A program made the translations under genes and the position numbers. Below, piece after piece: positions 44,565 through 56,900 of a stretch of 64,000 nt of DNA (positions are counted from its first letter, which is position 1; every line of letters starts with the position of its first letter). The DNA is from Arenicola marina. Taxonomy: Eukaryota > Annelida > Polychaeta > Arenicolidae. The stretch lies in contig OZ025253.1 in assembly GCA_964019135.1 (NCBI GenBank), forward strand, positions 40,040,548-40,104,547, written 5' to 3'. Below the pieces are notes generated by a model. It was not told the origin of the DNA, did not search any database, and worked only from the letters and a program-made list of their open reading frames with translations.

Positions 44565-44790
44565 AGGTTTTGAGGGAAATAATTCTTCGTGAACTGGGAA
44601 TGAGGAAATTACTTCTTTGTGAACTGGGAATGAGGAAATTAATTCTTCATGAACTGGGATTCTGGTATTAGCCGACCCTTGTGATCAAGGATTTTCATTA
44701 ATCGTGAACTAGGAATTTCAATAATAAATAACCGTGAATCGGAAAATCGCCAATTTATATCCTTCACTCGCTTCACGCAACAAATCAGCC
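44565..44790 (+). repeat. Interspersed repeat with GTGAACTGGGAATGAGG units
   Basis: Short tandem units lead into GTGATCAAGG, CATTAATCGTGAACTAGGAA and AATAACCGTGAATCGG. Two other copies in the window are at 47735-47900 and 63745-63880. Confidence 0.75.
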
Positions 44791-45044
44791 AAGGTTGTCG
44801 TTGGATCCACGACTAACCACTGAATTTAATGCGTATATCATAATCATAACCATCAGAGTAGGTTTATGTAGCGTATGAGCGGTTATACGGTTAGTTGATC
44901 AACCAGTAGGCGGCCATGTCATGAGTGACTATGCCAGGCCAGCTGATGTGTTGTGTGGGGTTCTTCATATTGCGAGGCAGTTGATCGAGTCATTTTTTGT
45001 CAATGTTGGTCGAGTCACTGTTTAATTAACGCCGTTGGACGCAT

Positions 45045-45400
45045 CACGTTTTATCATTGTTACACTTTACGACACGGCTGATTGTGACCCGTTATGACAG
45101 TTAATTTAGACACGTTATAACACGGTTGATTGGGACACGCTATGAAACTATGGATTGTGACACGTTATGACACAGCGGATTGTGACACGTTATGACACAG
45201 CTGATTGTGTCATGTTATGACACGGATGATTGTGACGTTACGACACAGTTGATTGTGACGCGTTATGACACGGTTGATTGTGACGCGTTGTGACACGGGT
45301 GATTGTGACACGTTACGACACAGTTGATTGTGACATGTTATGACACGGATGATTGTGACAAGTTATGACACAGTTGATTGTGACACGTTATGACCACGCC
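45045..45400 (+). repeat. 25-bp minisatellite (GTTGATTGTGACACGTTATG)
   Basis: About 13 units of 24-25 bp, GACACGTTATGACACAGTTG type. It lies near the junction between the two duplication units. Confidence 0.88.
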
Positions 45401-45587
45401 ATATGGGAATTCCTTTATGCCTATTTCCAAGTCTTGGACTGATGCATAGAAAATGTGGGCCCATCTACAGCCTCCAGATCAATAGCTTTATCTAGCCTTG
45501 GAAGATCTATTCCACTTTCTGTTGCCTGTGACCAGGAGCCTTAATCGCTGGTGGGTGGGGCGGGGGGCGGGGGGGGGGGGGTTATGC

Positions 45588-45745
45588 TAGGGCTTTCGGG
45601 CTTCAGGCTAACAAAACTGAAACAGATCGACGTAGGAAAACGAACAGGCTGGCAGGACTGCCAAACGAATCGGCAACTGTAAATTACATACATACATACA
45701 CTGTAAAAGTCGGGTTCTCCGAGCACCCCCCCCCCCATCCCTCCC
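45588..45745. repeat. Composite interspersed repeat near the unit junction
   Basis: It contains the GCTAGGGCTTTC...GGCAGGACTG segment of 24705-24818, then GTAAAAGTCGGGTTCTCCG, the reverse complement of the start of the window (around 70-90). Duplication unit 2 begins within its right edge. Confidence 0.65.
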
Positions 45746-46146
45746 TGCCCCCAACACACATACATCTTTCTGGATCCTTGATATCAAGTACCAGCTCATT
45801 GACTGTGCGGACGGTCCCTTTGGCTCGTTTCGTAAGCTGACTCAGGTTTTTTTGAAATTGGTCGCGCTTGGCGGTGCGCACAGGCGTCGTAAATCAGCGG
45901 GTGGTGGTGGCGGGGGGGGGGGGGGTATTTACGGGCGCCTGTGGGGGTGGGCCAGGGTTTGGGGGTGGGACTGCAGAACGCCACTCCCAGCACGCGGTGT
46001 ATGCGCGTTACAAAGCCTTCACACTCGGCCATCTGAGCTTGTTCAGGAGATAATCTTGGGGACAAGGAGTCCACATGCCTCTTAGAGGGGTCAGCGTCGT
46101 AGCTGGTGAAAAGCGACGATCGAACCGAAAGGTACGTTGTGGTTAA

Positions 46147-46516
46147 AGCAATATACTTACATGCGCCATCTTAGATTTGTTACATTTGAGAATCAAGATT
46201 AAAGTATCTCGACATCTATGAAGCATATGTTTTATGTTTCTTTGAGTCTGTAAACAAACATTTCAACATAAACCTGCGCGGTTTATTTTTATCGCGCGCG
46301 GACGTGATAGCGAGCCACGGTCGACATCACACACAAAATAGCGAACTGCGAACAGGCGCGTAGGGATATAAAGCCGGCCACCAACTTCTGCTCCGTTGAC
46401 CAAAATGGTTCTCTCCAGATAGCTCGCAGGCTTTCAGGATTTAAATTCAAGACAGAATGTACTTATTTGACATGGAGAAAAGGTTGGGAATAAAAAAAAT
46501 TACGGAATATATTGCT
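46147..46516. mobile_element. TTAA-flanked MITE, 370 bp, complete
   Basis: It is flanked by TTAA at 46143-46146 and 46517-46520. The inverted ends are AGCAATATA and TATATTGCT. Unit 1 has the uninserted site at 28275-28278. TTAA targets are typical of piggyBac-type elements, although the ends do not start with CCC. No coding sequence. A truncated relative is in a CSTF1 intron (13849-14003). Confidence 0.9.
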
Positions 46517-46664
46517 TTAAGGTAAGTTATCGTGTCCCTTTTACGCACGGTTGTGGGGGCCTTAAGTGTCTTTCTGGCCTTATGTGTCCTCCTGGCCTTA
46601 TATGTCCTCCTGGCCTTATGTGCCTCTCATCACCGTTTCACTCCCCAGATTATTGTTAGTCTCT

Positions 46665-47145
46665 GGGATTAAGAGATACAGGTGAGGGTTTGGGCAGTAG
46701 GGGTAATCGGCTAGGTATTAGGAGTCAGGAATTGGGGATTAGGGGTTAGAGATGAAGGTCTAGGGGTCACCTATGCTCATACTCATGATGTCTGAGGACC
46801 GTTTCAAGTGCTCAACGCGTTATTCTACACATTAAGGATTAGGAGTCAGGCATTGGGGATTAGGGTTTAGACATCAGGGATGAGAGGGCAGGCATTGGAG
46901 ATTAGAGGTCAGGGATTATGGATTATGGTCATCGGTTAGGCATCAGAGGTCAAGCATAGGAGATTAGGGGTCCTGAGATTGAGGATTTTGGGTCAGATAT
47001 TAGGGATTAGGGCTCAGGGATTAGGGGTCAGGAATTAGGGGTCAGGGTTAGGGGTCGGGCATTGGGGATTACGGATGAGGGACTAGGAATTAGAAATCAG
47101 GCATGCGGGATTAGGGATCAGATATTGGAATGAGAGTTAGGAGTT
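46665..47145. repeat. Degenerate GGATTAGGGGTCAGG minisatellite, unit 2
   Basis: As in unit 1, but longer and with different variants (GGGATTAGGGGTCAGGAAT). Confidence 0.85.
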
Positions 47146-48867
47146 AGGGCCACTGGATAGGGCCCACGGGTTCGGTTTAAGGCCCACAGGGCGGCGCCAC
47201 GTAACGGGTGGAACAGCGATAAGGGACACAAAAGGCCCCCACATACGGACGATGTCTGTCAGTTGTCGGTAGAGTGCACAAGCAGCCCGATCGGGTGACA
47301 GTCGTCCGCCCTTGGACGACAATCAGATCCGTAAGGTCTTGATTGAAGAAAGTAACAAATACCTGTGCACAATCACTTCAGCCAGCCGCTCACACGCTCC
47401 TCGCTTTAAATGCCAATTTGTTTTTTTAAATAGCCGCCAAATGTCATCAAATATTTATTTTCTAATACAACCAGTGGATGCCTTCAATCATTTCAAGAAA
47501 TTCTGACCTCCAATCCAGGCGATTTCTATCCGAAACTAAGCAGAACTTTTCATTTGACTGCCCGACCGACCAACCAAGACACTGAGCCCGACCACATTTG
47601 GCGCCATTAATGTACGGGTCATGTGACTGTCTTTGGAGCGAGACGTGCGACGGGTGTTCCTTAACAGCGTGCGGCGTTGTGAAGGTGGGGGGGGGGGGGG
47701 TGGGCAAAGGGTATTTCCGCTAGTCGAGAATAGGCTTTTCACCGTGAACTGGGAACGAGGAAAATAATTCTTCGTGAACTGGGAATGGGATATTATCCGA
47801 TCGTCGTGATCAAGGTATTTCATTAATCGTAAACTGAGAATCTTAATATTAAATAACCGTGAATTGGGAAATCGGCAATTCATATCATGTATCCGCCCCG
47901 TCCATTGTATGCGGGAATATTTCCATTTAATTCGTCGTGGTCTTGGAAAAAAGAAATGTATTTTTCGTGATTTAGAAACATGATCCTCCCTTTGCCCCCC
48001 CCCCCCCCCCCACATGGCCCCTCACCTTGTGATTGGGCAATGATTTGTGGCACGGCAACTTTGAAAGACCCCAGCTCCGGGAGCGGCTTCGGCGTATAAG
48101 GGGGCCTGAATATGAATACAGGGGGATTGTTGACTCCAGCGCATTATTTCTTATGTTGGGATACCTGATAGGCCTACGCCCCTGCGTACGTGCTTACTGC
48201 TGGCTACGCCCATGGCTTGATACATCCCACTATTTATGGAGTGGCCAGGGGGTTCAGCATTTGAAAAAGTATACCTTAAGTTCCGAAAGGGGGGCACGTG
48301 CCCCCTGTGCCCACCCTCCCCCCCATGTTTTATGTATAAATGCAGTGAACTTTGCCACATCGCGTGCTGTGCTAGGGGTCTGGAAGGGGGAGGGGGGGGG
48401 GCTCTCTAGCTATGTCCGCCCCGCCACTCACCCAGGATGTTTTGAAGTCCTGCCACACTTCGCCGCGTGATATACATACAGCTATAACCGACACAATGTT
48501 ATTTCATACAGTTATACAGTTGACGCTCGTTTCGATATTGACCATATTGCAAATGTAGTAGGCTAACATCGCAATTAAAAGAGAAACTATTCGTGTAATC
48601 TGTTAAAGCCAGTTATAACAGCTAGTCCATGCCCGCCCAAATGGCATCATATGTACCGTTTATATATAATGCTAAATGAACATTACACAAATGAAACATA
48701 TTATTTAGGTAACGTTATAACGGTTTAATTGCTGATTAAATCGCAAAACATACGGATTTCACCTTGTTGCAGTAGGTATGAAATCCACGGCAGTTCACCA
48801 GACTTTGTGGTATGTGATCACCGGGGTGTTCACGTATGCATAGGCTTGTCAACACGTGTTAGTTTGG
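47146..48867. other. Unit 2 intergenic region
   Basis: The interspersed repeat is at 47735-47900, with G and C runs near 47689, 48000 and 48390. No gene recognised. Confidence 0.5.
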
Positions 48868-48990
48868 TTGGTTATTCAGGACGCTTTAACCACTTTTGGT
48901 CATATCGCGTCAATGGGAGAAGGAAGGAAGAGTGGAGCCTCGGGGGTAACCCTCTACTCTTTGCCGAGATGGACTTTGGGGTTGATCGTT
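48868..48990 (-). mobile_element. SINE fragment, reverse orientation
   Basis: CAGGACGCTTTAACCACTTT, GGTCATATCGCGTCAATGGG and GGGGGTAACCCTCTACTC match the common SINE body. Confidence 0.75.
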
Positions 48991-50243
48991 TTAGAAAATA
49001 TGTTACAACAATTCCACCGCATCCCGCGGCTTAATTTGTTAACATAAATAAGAAGACACTTGGATTTCACCAGAGTTCACCTGACAATGTAAAAATCGCC
49101 GGCTGAGCCACTTAATTATCTATAGTCTCTGCACGTAGGCCCGAACCTCTCAAGCCCACACGTCCTCTCATAGCGATATTTATAGCTAGGGTCACGTGAC
49201 ACACGCATAAGAAAATGAAGTGGGATTCGGCTTGAAAAAGTGGGGTGGCCCCCTTTACACGTCAATGGACAGTACTCATACTAGCATGTGTTCCTCTGGT
49301 GGTTTATCAGTGGCAGCCACGCAATAAAGTGAACGAATGTTATAACAGCCGTGATAGAAGGGTCTGGTGAGTCGGTCTATTCTGGTTCAATGGCAGCTAC
49401 ACCACTGTTTAAGGTAAGCAACCAATAATAAACCTAGGCGATTTTGAGCAGACCTCGGTAAACATCGGCAAACATCAGCGGGCTGTAGCCCTGATTTTAC
49501 GCCGTCTCAGTGAAACAAAGCACGAATAAAACACAGCAAAAGAAGTGGCGACATAGGCAAAATGAATAGAGCATCGTATAATAAGCTGCGGCGATTTAAA
49601 GAAGACCTAGGTAAACATCGACAGCCATCGGCAGGTGTCAGTGAAAGAGGAATCCCTAACTCGTTACGTCATTCACAGGGGAATATATACCATTATATAT
49701 AACCAGATTTATTAAAATGTGAACACAAGGCCTAAATGAAAAAAAATATTTGTGAAATAACATTTTCGTGCGTCAGGACCGGTTTCTCGGGAAATTTGGT
49801 TTGGTGTCAAGATTTTCACTTTTGATGAAATTATAGCCAATTTTGTGAAAGTGTTGATTACAAATGTTGGCAAAAACTGTCTTTATTATTACCATTCTGT
49901 TATTTTTATGGCTACTATTTACATTTGTGGATATCATTCTTGTATTGCACTAGGTTTAAGCTTTCTAAAGAGCTATTACTTATGACAGTGACATAATATT
50001 GAGCTGAGTTGTAGCAGAATTACCTATTCGTGGTAGGTGTCAAGTTTTGGTCATTTTGTGAAATGGAGGTATACTTGGAAAATGGAGACTATTTTTTTAA
50101 CGGGACGGTAAAGTATCTTAAAAAATCAGTGTGTAATTGGGTGTATATTCATAAAATAATTACAAATACAGAGTTCAGCTATTATAGTTAAGTTACCTTA
50201 ATTAATGATAAGGCCTATATTTTTACAGGCACATAGGGTAGAG
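48991..50243. other. Intergenic upstream of ZNFX1 copy B
   Basis: Two short direct copies around GACCT(A/C)GGTAAACATCG (49437-49490 and 49591-49645). Otherwise nothing recognised. Confidence 0.45.
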
Positions 50244-50435
50244 TGGGGCAAAACGCATACCTTAAGCAAGATGCGCCATATTTATTTTCACTGTGATACA
50301 AACAAATCTAGATAACGTCAGAGACTTTCATCGCGCATGGCTGTAGGTTAATGATACATGGATTTCTTTCTAAATATTAACCGTAAGGCGTGGGAAACGA
50401 AAAAGTAAAATTCTATTTGGAGGCGTTTTGCCCCA
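50244..50435. repeat. Foldback repeat with TGGGGCAAAACGC arms
   Basis: The arms TGGGGCAAAACGC and GCGTTTTGCCCCA are exact inverted copies at the two ends of a ~190-bp stretch. Related to the 50606-50671 and 30167-30294 hairpins. Confidence 0.75.
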
Positions 50436-50605
50436 CACCGTTGGCAAAGTATCCTGTTTTTATAGTCATGATATAGGTGAATAATGTATGTATGAGCAGC
50501 TTTAAGCATTTCTATTATGTTGTATTATGATTAACATTAATAGAGTGGACGAATTTTCGCTTTATGTGTTACATAAGAAATACATTTTAATAAGAGAAAT
50601 GATAA

Positions 50606-50671
50606 TGGGGCAAAACGCCTACCAAGTGGGGTAACACGCCTACCCAACACTGTGGTAGGCGCTTTGCCCCA
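50606..50671. repeat. Foldback repeat upstream of copy B
   Basis: TGGGGCAAAACGCCTACC pairs with GGTAGGCGCTTTGCCCCA. One internal GGGTAACACGCCTACC unit is left, against about four in unit 1. Confidence 0.78.
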
Positions 50672-50865
50672 AAATGAAGTGGGCGTTTTACCCCATCAGA
50701 CAACAGTAAAGCTATTTTAGCTTATCCCGCCTTACCTTAACGACACATGGTTACCGAAGTTAAACCCCATCAAATTCTAATCAAGAAGGCAAATTTGGGT
50801 GATCATACAAGGTATATCTCATAGAGCGGGAACGCTTTTGTGCAAAATATGATGCACAATTGATG

Positions 50866-50940
50866 ATGTTGCAGAACCAGCAGATGAATCGCAGACTCGA
50901 GGCGCGGCATTCAAGTACACATAAAGGAGGCGTAATCTAG
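50866..50940 (+). CDS. Upstream ORF of ZNFX1 copy B (24 codons)
   Basis: Codes MLQNQQMNRRLEARHSSTHK, then GGVI and TAG, nine bases before the main ATG. A second ATG directly before it (50863) could add one codon. Same length and stop as in copy A. Confidence 0.45.
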   Translation: MLQNQQMNRRLEARHSSTHKGGVI

Positions 50941-50949
50941 AACATCGCG

Positions 50950-53900
50950 ATGGAAGGCGCAGTGCCTAAATACGGACGTGGGCGTGGTAGACGTGTGGCA
51001 CACGAGGGCGGTCGAGGCGCGGCACACGAGGGCGGTCGAGACGTGGCACAGAAACGCGGTCGAGGCGTGGCACACGAGGGCGGTCGAGGCGTGTCACACG
51101 AGAGCTGTCGAGGCGTGGCACAGAAACGCAGTCGAGGCGTGGCACGGAAACGTGGTCGAGGTGTGGCGCACGAGGGCGGTCGATGCGTGACACAGGAGGG
51201 CGGTCGAGGCGTGGCACACGAGGGCGATCAAGGCGTGACACACGAGGGCGGTCGAGGCGTGACACACGAGGGCGGTCGAGGCGTGACGCACGAGGGCGGT
51301 CGAGGCGTGACACCGGAGGACGGTCGAGGCGTGACACACGAGGGTGGTCGAGGCGTGACACACGAGAGCGGTGAAGGCGTGGCACACGAAGGCGGTCGAG
51401 GCGTGGCACACGAGGGCGGTCGAGGCGTGACACCGGAGGACGGTCGAGGCGTGGCACACGAGGGCGGTCGACGCGTGACACACGAGGGCGGTCGAGGCTT
51501 GACACAAGAGGGCGGTCGAGGCGTGGCGCATGAGGGCGTTCGAGGCGTGTCACACGAGAGCTGTCGAGGCGTGGCACAGAAACGCGGTCGAGTCGTGGCA
51601 CAGAAACGTGGTCGAGGTGTGGCACACGAGGGCGGTCGAGGCGTGGCACACAAGAGCTGTCAAGGCGTGGCACAGAAACTTGGTCGAGGCGTGGCACAGG
51701 AACGTGGTCCAGACGAGGCACAGAAACGTGGCCGAGGCGTGGCACACGAGGGCGGTCGAGGTGTGACACCCGAAAGCGTTCGAGGCGTGGCAACGGAGGG
51801 CCGTCGAAGCGTGGCACAAGATGTCGTTCGAGGCGTGACACCGGAGGACGGTCGAGGCGTGGCACACGAGGACGGTCGAGGCGTGTCACACGAGGGCTGT
51901 CGAGGTGTGGCGCACGAGGGCGGTCGATGCGTGACACAGGGGGGCGGTCGAGGCGTGGCACACGAGGGCGATCGAGGCGTGACACACGTGGGCGGTCGAG
52001 GCGTGACACACGAGGGCGGTCGAGGCGTGACATACAAGGGCCGTCGAGGCGTGACACCGGAGGACGTTCGAGGCATGACACACGAGGGCGGTCGAGGCGT
52101 GACACCGGAGGACGGTCGAGGCGTGACACACGAAGGCGGTCGAGGCGTGGCACACGAGGGCGGTCGAGGCGTGACTCCGGAGGGCGGTCGAGGCGTGGCA
52201 CACGAGAGCGGTGAAGGCGTGGCACACGAAGGCGGTCGAGGCATGACACACGAGGGCGGTCGAGGCGTGACACCGGAGGACGGTCGAGGCGTGACACACG
52301 AGGGCGGTCGAGGCGTGACACACGAGGGCGGTCGAGGCGTGGCACAAGAGGGTTGTCGAGGCGTGACACCGGAGGGGGGTCGAGGCGTGGCACACGAGAG
52401 CGGTCGAGGCGTGACACACGAGGGCGGTCGAGGCGTGACACCGGAGGACGGTCGAGGCGTGGCACACGAGAGCTGTCGAGGCGTGGCACAGAAACGTGGC
52501 CGAGGCTTGGCACAAGAGGGCGGTCGAGGCGTGGTGCATGAGGGCGTTCGAGGCGTGGCACGCGAGGGCGGTCGAGGCATGTCACACGAGAGCTGTCGAG
52601 GCGTGGCACAGAAACGCGGTCGAGTCGTGGCACAGAAACGTGGTCGAGGTGTGGCACACGAGGGCGGTCGAGGCGTGGCGCACGAGGGCGGTCGAGGCGT
52701 GTCACACAAGAGCTGTCAAGGCGTGGCACAGAAACTTGGTCGAGGCGTGGCACAGGAACGTGGTCCAGACGAGGCACAGAAACGTGGCCGAGGCGTGGCA
52801 CACGAGGGCGGTCGAGGTGTGACACCCGAAAGCGGTCGAGGCGTGGCAACGGAGGGCGGTCGAAGCGTGGCACACGAGGACGGTCGAGGCGTGGCACACG
52901 AGGACGGTCGAGGCGTGGTACAGATACGTGATCGAGGCGTAGCCCACGAGGGCGGTAGAGGCGTGGCACACGAGGGCAGTCGAGGTGTGGCACACGAGGA
53001 CAGTCGAGGTGTGGCCCAGGAACGCGGTCGAGGCGCGGCACACGAGGGCGGTCGAGGCGTGGCGCACGAGGGCGGTCGTGGCGTGTCACACGAGAGCTGT
53101 CGAGGCGTGGCACAGAAACGCGGTCGAGGCGTGGCACAGGAACGTGGTCCAGACGAGGCACAGAAACGTGGCCGAGGCGTGGCACACGAGGGCGGTCGAG
53201 GTGTGACACCCGAAAGCGGTCGAGGCGTGGCAACGGAGGGCCGTCGAGGCGTGGCACACGAGAGCGGTCAAGGCGTGACACACGAGGGCGGTCAAGGTGT
53301 GGCACACGAGGGCGGTCGAGGCGTGGCACACGAGAGCGGTCAAGGCGTGACACACGAGGGCGGTCAAGGTGTGGCACACGCGGGCGGTTGTGGTAGAGGA
53401 GCGAGATACAATTCCCCGAGGGGTACCAATAGCGACAGAGGGGCCTCAGGCCGCAGAGGGGGCGTCGATATTAGAGGGGGCTTTGGCAGCACGGGACGTG
53501 CACCAGATGGTGACCGGTCGGGGAGCGGGAGAGAAAGGCATCACCGCCCCGCCGAACCAATCGACCAGCAATACCTTGAAGCTCTGGCGGAGAAAGATCC
53601 CGCACATATCCTCTTGACGCTCAACTCGGCTTCCTCAGGCTTCACTGAGCGCATCGGACGCCAATGCACAAACAGCTATGTCAGTAAACTGTTACATGTG
53701 ATTGCCAAGGCCTGTGCCGTGAGGCTCAGCCTGGGAGATATGAATCAAATGCTCATGAGAGTCAACCTCAGCGGCTTCCTGCTGGCGTCCGTCATGCCCT
53801 TTGTCACTTCGATGCACATCAGGACAAGAGGGCCGGATACAGAGGCCTGTTGGGATATTTGTAAACTCGTGCGCAGCCTTCTGCGGTGTATCCCGTCAGC

Positions 53901-56900
53901 ATCCACCGGCAGCGTGACAGCGATTCTTGCCCAGCTCACCAGTCTGACAAGACTACCCGCCGAGCTTCGGGAAGAGCTTTGCGCCCTGGAGGAGCTGCAT
54001 GATGACGTGGTGAGGCAGATCCACGGAGGAGACCTCCTCAGAGATGGAGATGACGCCGTTGACAAAGGTGGAACAGACCGACCTCCGGATGATTTTAGAC
54101 GGCTCTCTGTGATCCCCACACCGGAGGACCTCCAGGCGAACGTGGAACCCTACCTGCCGAAAAACAGGGTGTTTGGTCAATACAAGGACGTCGACGAGTA
54201 TCTCGACACCCACTTTCGGCTGATGCGGGAAGATGTCATTGAGCCACTGCGCAACGGTATCAGAGAGTTACTGAGAAACGACAAGAAGTCCTTGAACTCG
54301 AAATACATGCAGAATATCAGAGTGTACACAGGAGTTCACGTAGTGATGCCGCACTGTAGCAGAAACGGGTTACTTATGCGCTTACACTTTGACACGAAAT
54401 CCTTATCCAAGGTGAATTGGCGAGTGTCGAAGCGGCTTATGTACGGGTCATTGGTATGCATTTCTAACGATAGTTTCAAGAGCTTTGTCATTGGCACCGT
54501 CTCGAATAGAGACACGGACGACATTATGAACGGCCAAGTAGATGTACAGTTGGCAGATGTGCAAAACATTGACCCAAACCCTGACATCGAATACGAAATG
54601 ATTGAGTCCCAAGCTTACTTTGAGGCTTATCGTCATAATTTGGAGGCATTGCAAGAGATTGATGATGATAGTCTTCCTTTCCAGCCTTATTTACTGAAGG
54701 GGAAGACAGACATGGTGCCTCCAGCATACATGAGAGGACAAGATGTGAGTTATGATCTCTCACCACTGGTACAGGCTGGCAACCCAGCGAGATTCAAGAA
54801 GGTACCAGTGTTGGCCAACAATTCTTGGCCGTCGGCAGATGATATGAAATTGAATCAATCCCAATACAAAGCTCTGAAAACTGCGGTTACCAGCGAGTTT
54901 TCCGCCATCCAAGGGCCCCCGGGCACAGGGAAAACATTCATAGGCTTGAAGATCGTAGAACTCCTACTGCATAACATCGACGCGTGGTCCGGCACGAGGA
55001 TCGGAAACTGCACGGGTTGTATCTTGGTCATCTGCCACACAAACCATGCACTGGATCAATTTGTGGAGGGCATTCTACAGAAGAATGAAGCGCAGCATAC
55101 ACTTATCAGGGTTGGTCGACAGAGTTCATCAGATAACGAAATTCTTCAAAAGTGCCTCCTACGAAATGTGAAGAAAAATAGTACAATCCCTTTGGACTTT
55201 GAGCGACTTACAGGTCAGATATCCGACCATATGCAGCTCATCGAGAACATAATGGCATGTTCCCTGACAAAACTGCAATCTCTTCGATCACAGATCATTG
55301 ATCCGGATTTACTTATGAAAATCATGACCCCCAACCATCAGATGTCTATGTTCCGCAGAAGACAAGACCCCAGGAAAACGTTGTACAAATGGCTGTTTGC
55401 AAATACCAAAAGACGCGATCGCGGAAAGCCACAGCGTGGCCAAGACGCGGCGAATATCAAGAAGATGGCGGAAGACGATATTACGGATCTGGAAGTGGAG
55501 AGGATCCAAGCTGACAGGGACATTCTCATTGGAACGGTAGAAAGAGACGACAAAAGGGAAAAAATCGGAACAAACACTGAAAACGTCTTGAAAGCGGCGT
55601 TGGCTGATGACGAGGCCCAATGGGAAAGAGTGTCCGATCATCGGACGGACAAACACGTGTTTCAAAAGGAGCTCAAAGGGCTTGAACAAATGGACGACCT
55701 GGAGGTTTATAATGTGCACAACGTGTGGGCCCTGAACTATGCCGACAGGTGGAGATTGTACAGGTACTGGGCGGCCGTGCTGCGTGAAGAGTTGCTGGTC
55801 AGGATTCAGGCCCTGGGCGAGGAGTTCAATGACGAAGCTAAGCTGCTTCGCGAGGCCGAGGCGGAGACAGACCTCCACGTCATGAGAAAGGCGACCATAC
55901 TGGCCATGACGACCACTGGCGCCTCCAAGTACCGACACATCCTGCAGCGGATCAAACCGCGCATCGTCATTGTCGAAGAGGCGGCCGAGGTGCTCGAGTC
56001 GCACGTCATCACCAGCCTCTCCTCAGAATGTCAGCACTTGATTCTCATCGGCGACCACCAACAGCTGCGCCCTAACCCGACGGTGTACCGCCTGGCGAAG
56101 GAATACCACTTGGATATCTCGCTCTTTGAGCGAATGGTGAAGAACGACCTGCAATGCGAGCGACTTTTGACTCAACACAGGATGCGCCCAGAAATCGTCA
56201 AACTCATCGTTCCACACGTGTATAAATCGCTAGAAAACGACGCGTGCGTTTTGAAATACGACCACGTGAGAGGGATCGGTGGGGATGTGTTCTTCGTCAA
56301 CCACAATAAAGACGAAAACAAAGTGGAAGACACGCGAAGCCGCTCCAACTCGCACGAAGCCGACCTCTTGGTATCGCTGTGCAAGTACTTGCTCCAGCAG
56401 GGTTATGGTCCCGAGGATATCACCATTTTGACAACATACACGGGACAGATGTCTGAAATAGAGAAGACGATTAAGCGATTAGATGCCAGCATGGAAGCGG
56501 TGAAAGTGACACCGGTCGACAACTACCAAGGGGAGGAAAACGACATCATTTTGCTGTCACTCGTTCGAAGCAACGACGAGGGCAGGATTGGATTCCTCAA
56601 CATCTCCAACAGAGTCTGCGTGGCACTTTCCCGTGCAAAGAAAGGCTTTTATGCGCTCGGCAACATGAAGCTGTTACGAGCTGCAAGTAGACTGTGGGAT
56701 TCTATCTGCAAAGACATCGAGAAGAGCGGCATGCTGGTGGAAAGCATTCCGCTGCAGTGCCAGTTACATCCTGACACGGTGGTCCAAGCCTCGTGCGCGG
56801 CAGACTTCAGCGAGGCGCCCGAGGGAGGATGCACGAGGCCATGCGAGGCGCGCTTAGACTGTGGACACGCTTGTCGACTGCGCTGTCACCCTTGGGATCA

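Larger units (their letters stand above)
27881..45730. repeat. Tandem segmental duplication, unit 1
   Basis: Sequence from 27881 matches 45731 onward in the same orientation (17,850 bp apart). The match covers a shared flank, the TTAGGGG-like array, the foldback repeats, the ZNFX1-like gene, the 29-bp minisatellite and its flank to about 44,900. Offsets between homologous points vary from about 17.9 to 22.1 kb because of large indels and array length changes. Confidence 0.85.

Noticed and set aside
50966-53377. 803-codon minus-strand frame (PRLDRPRV repeats) and other frames over the octapeptide array
   Set aside because: These are shadows of the 24-bp coding repeat. Only the plus-strand frame continues into a known protein family.
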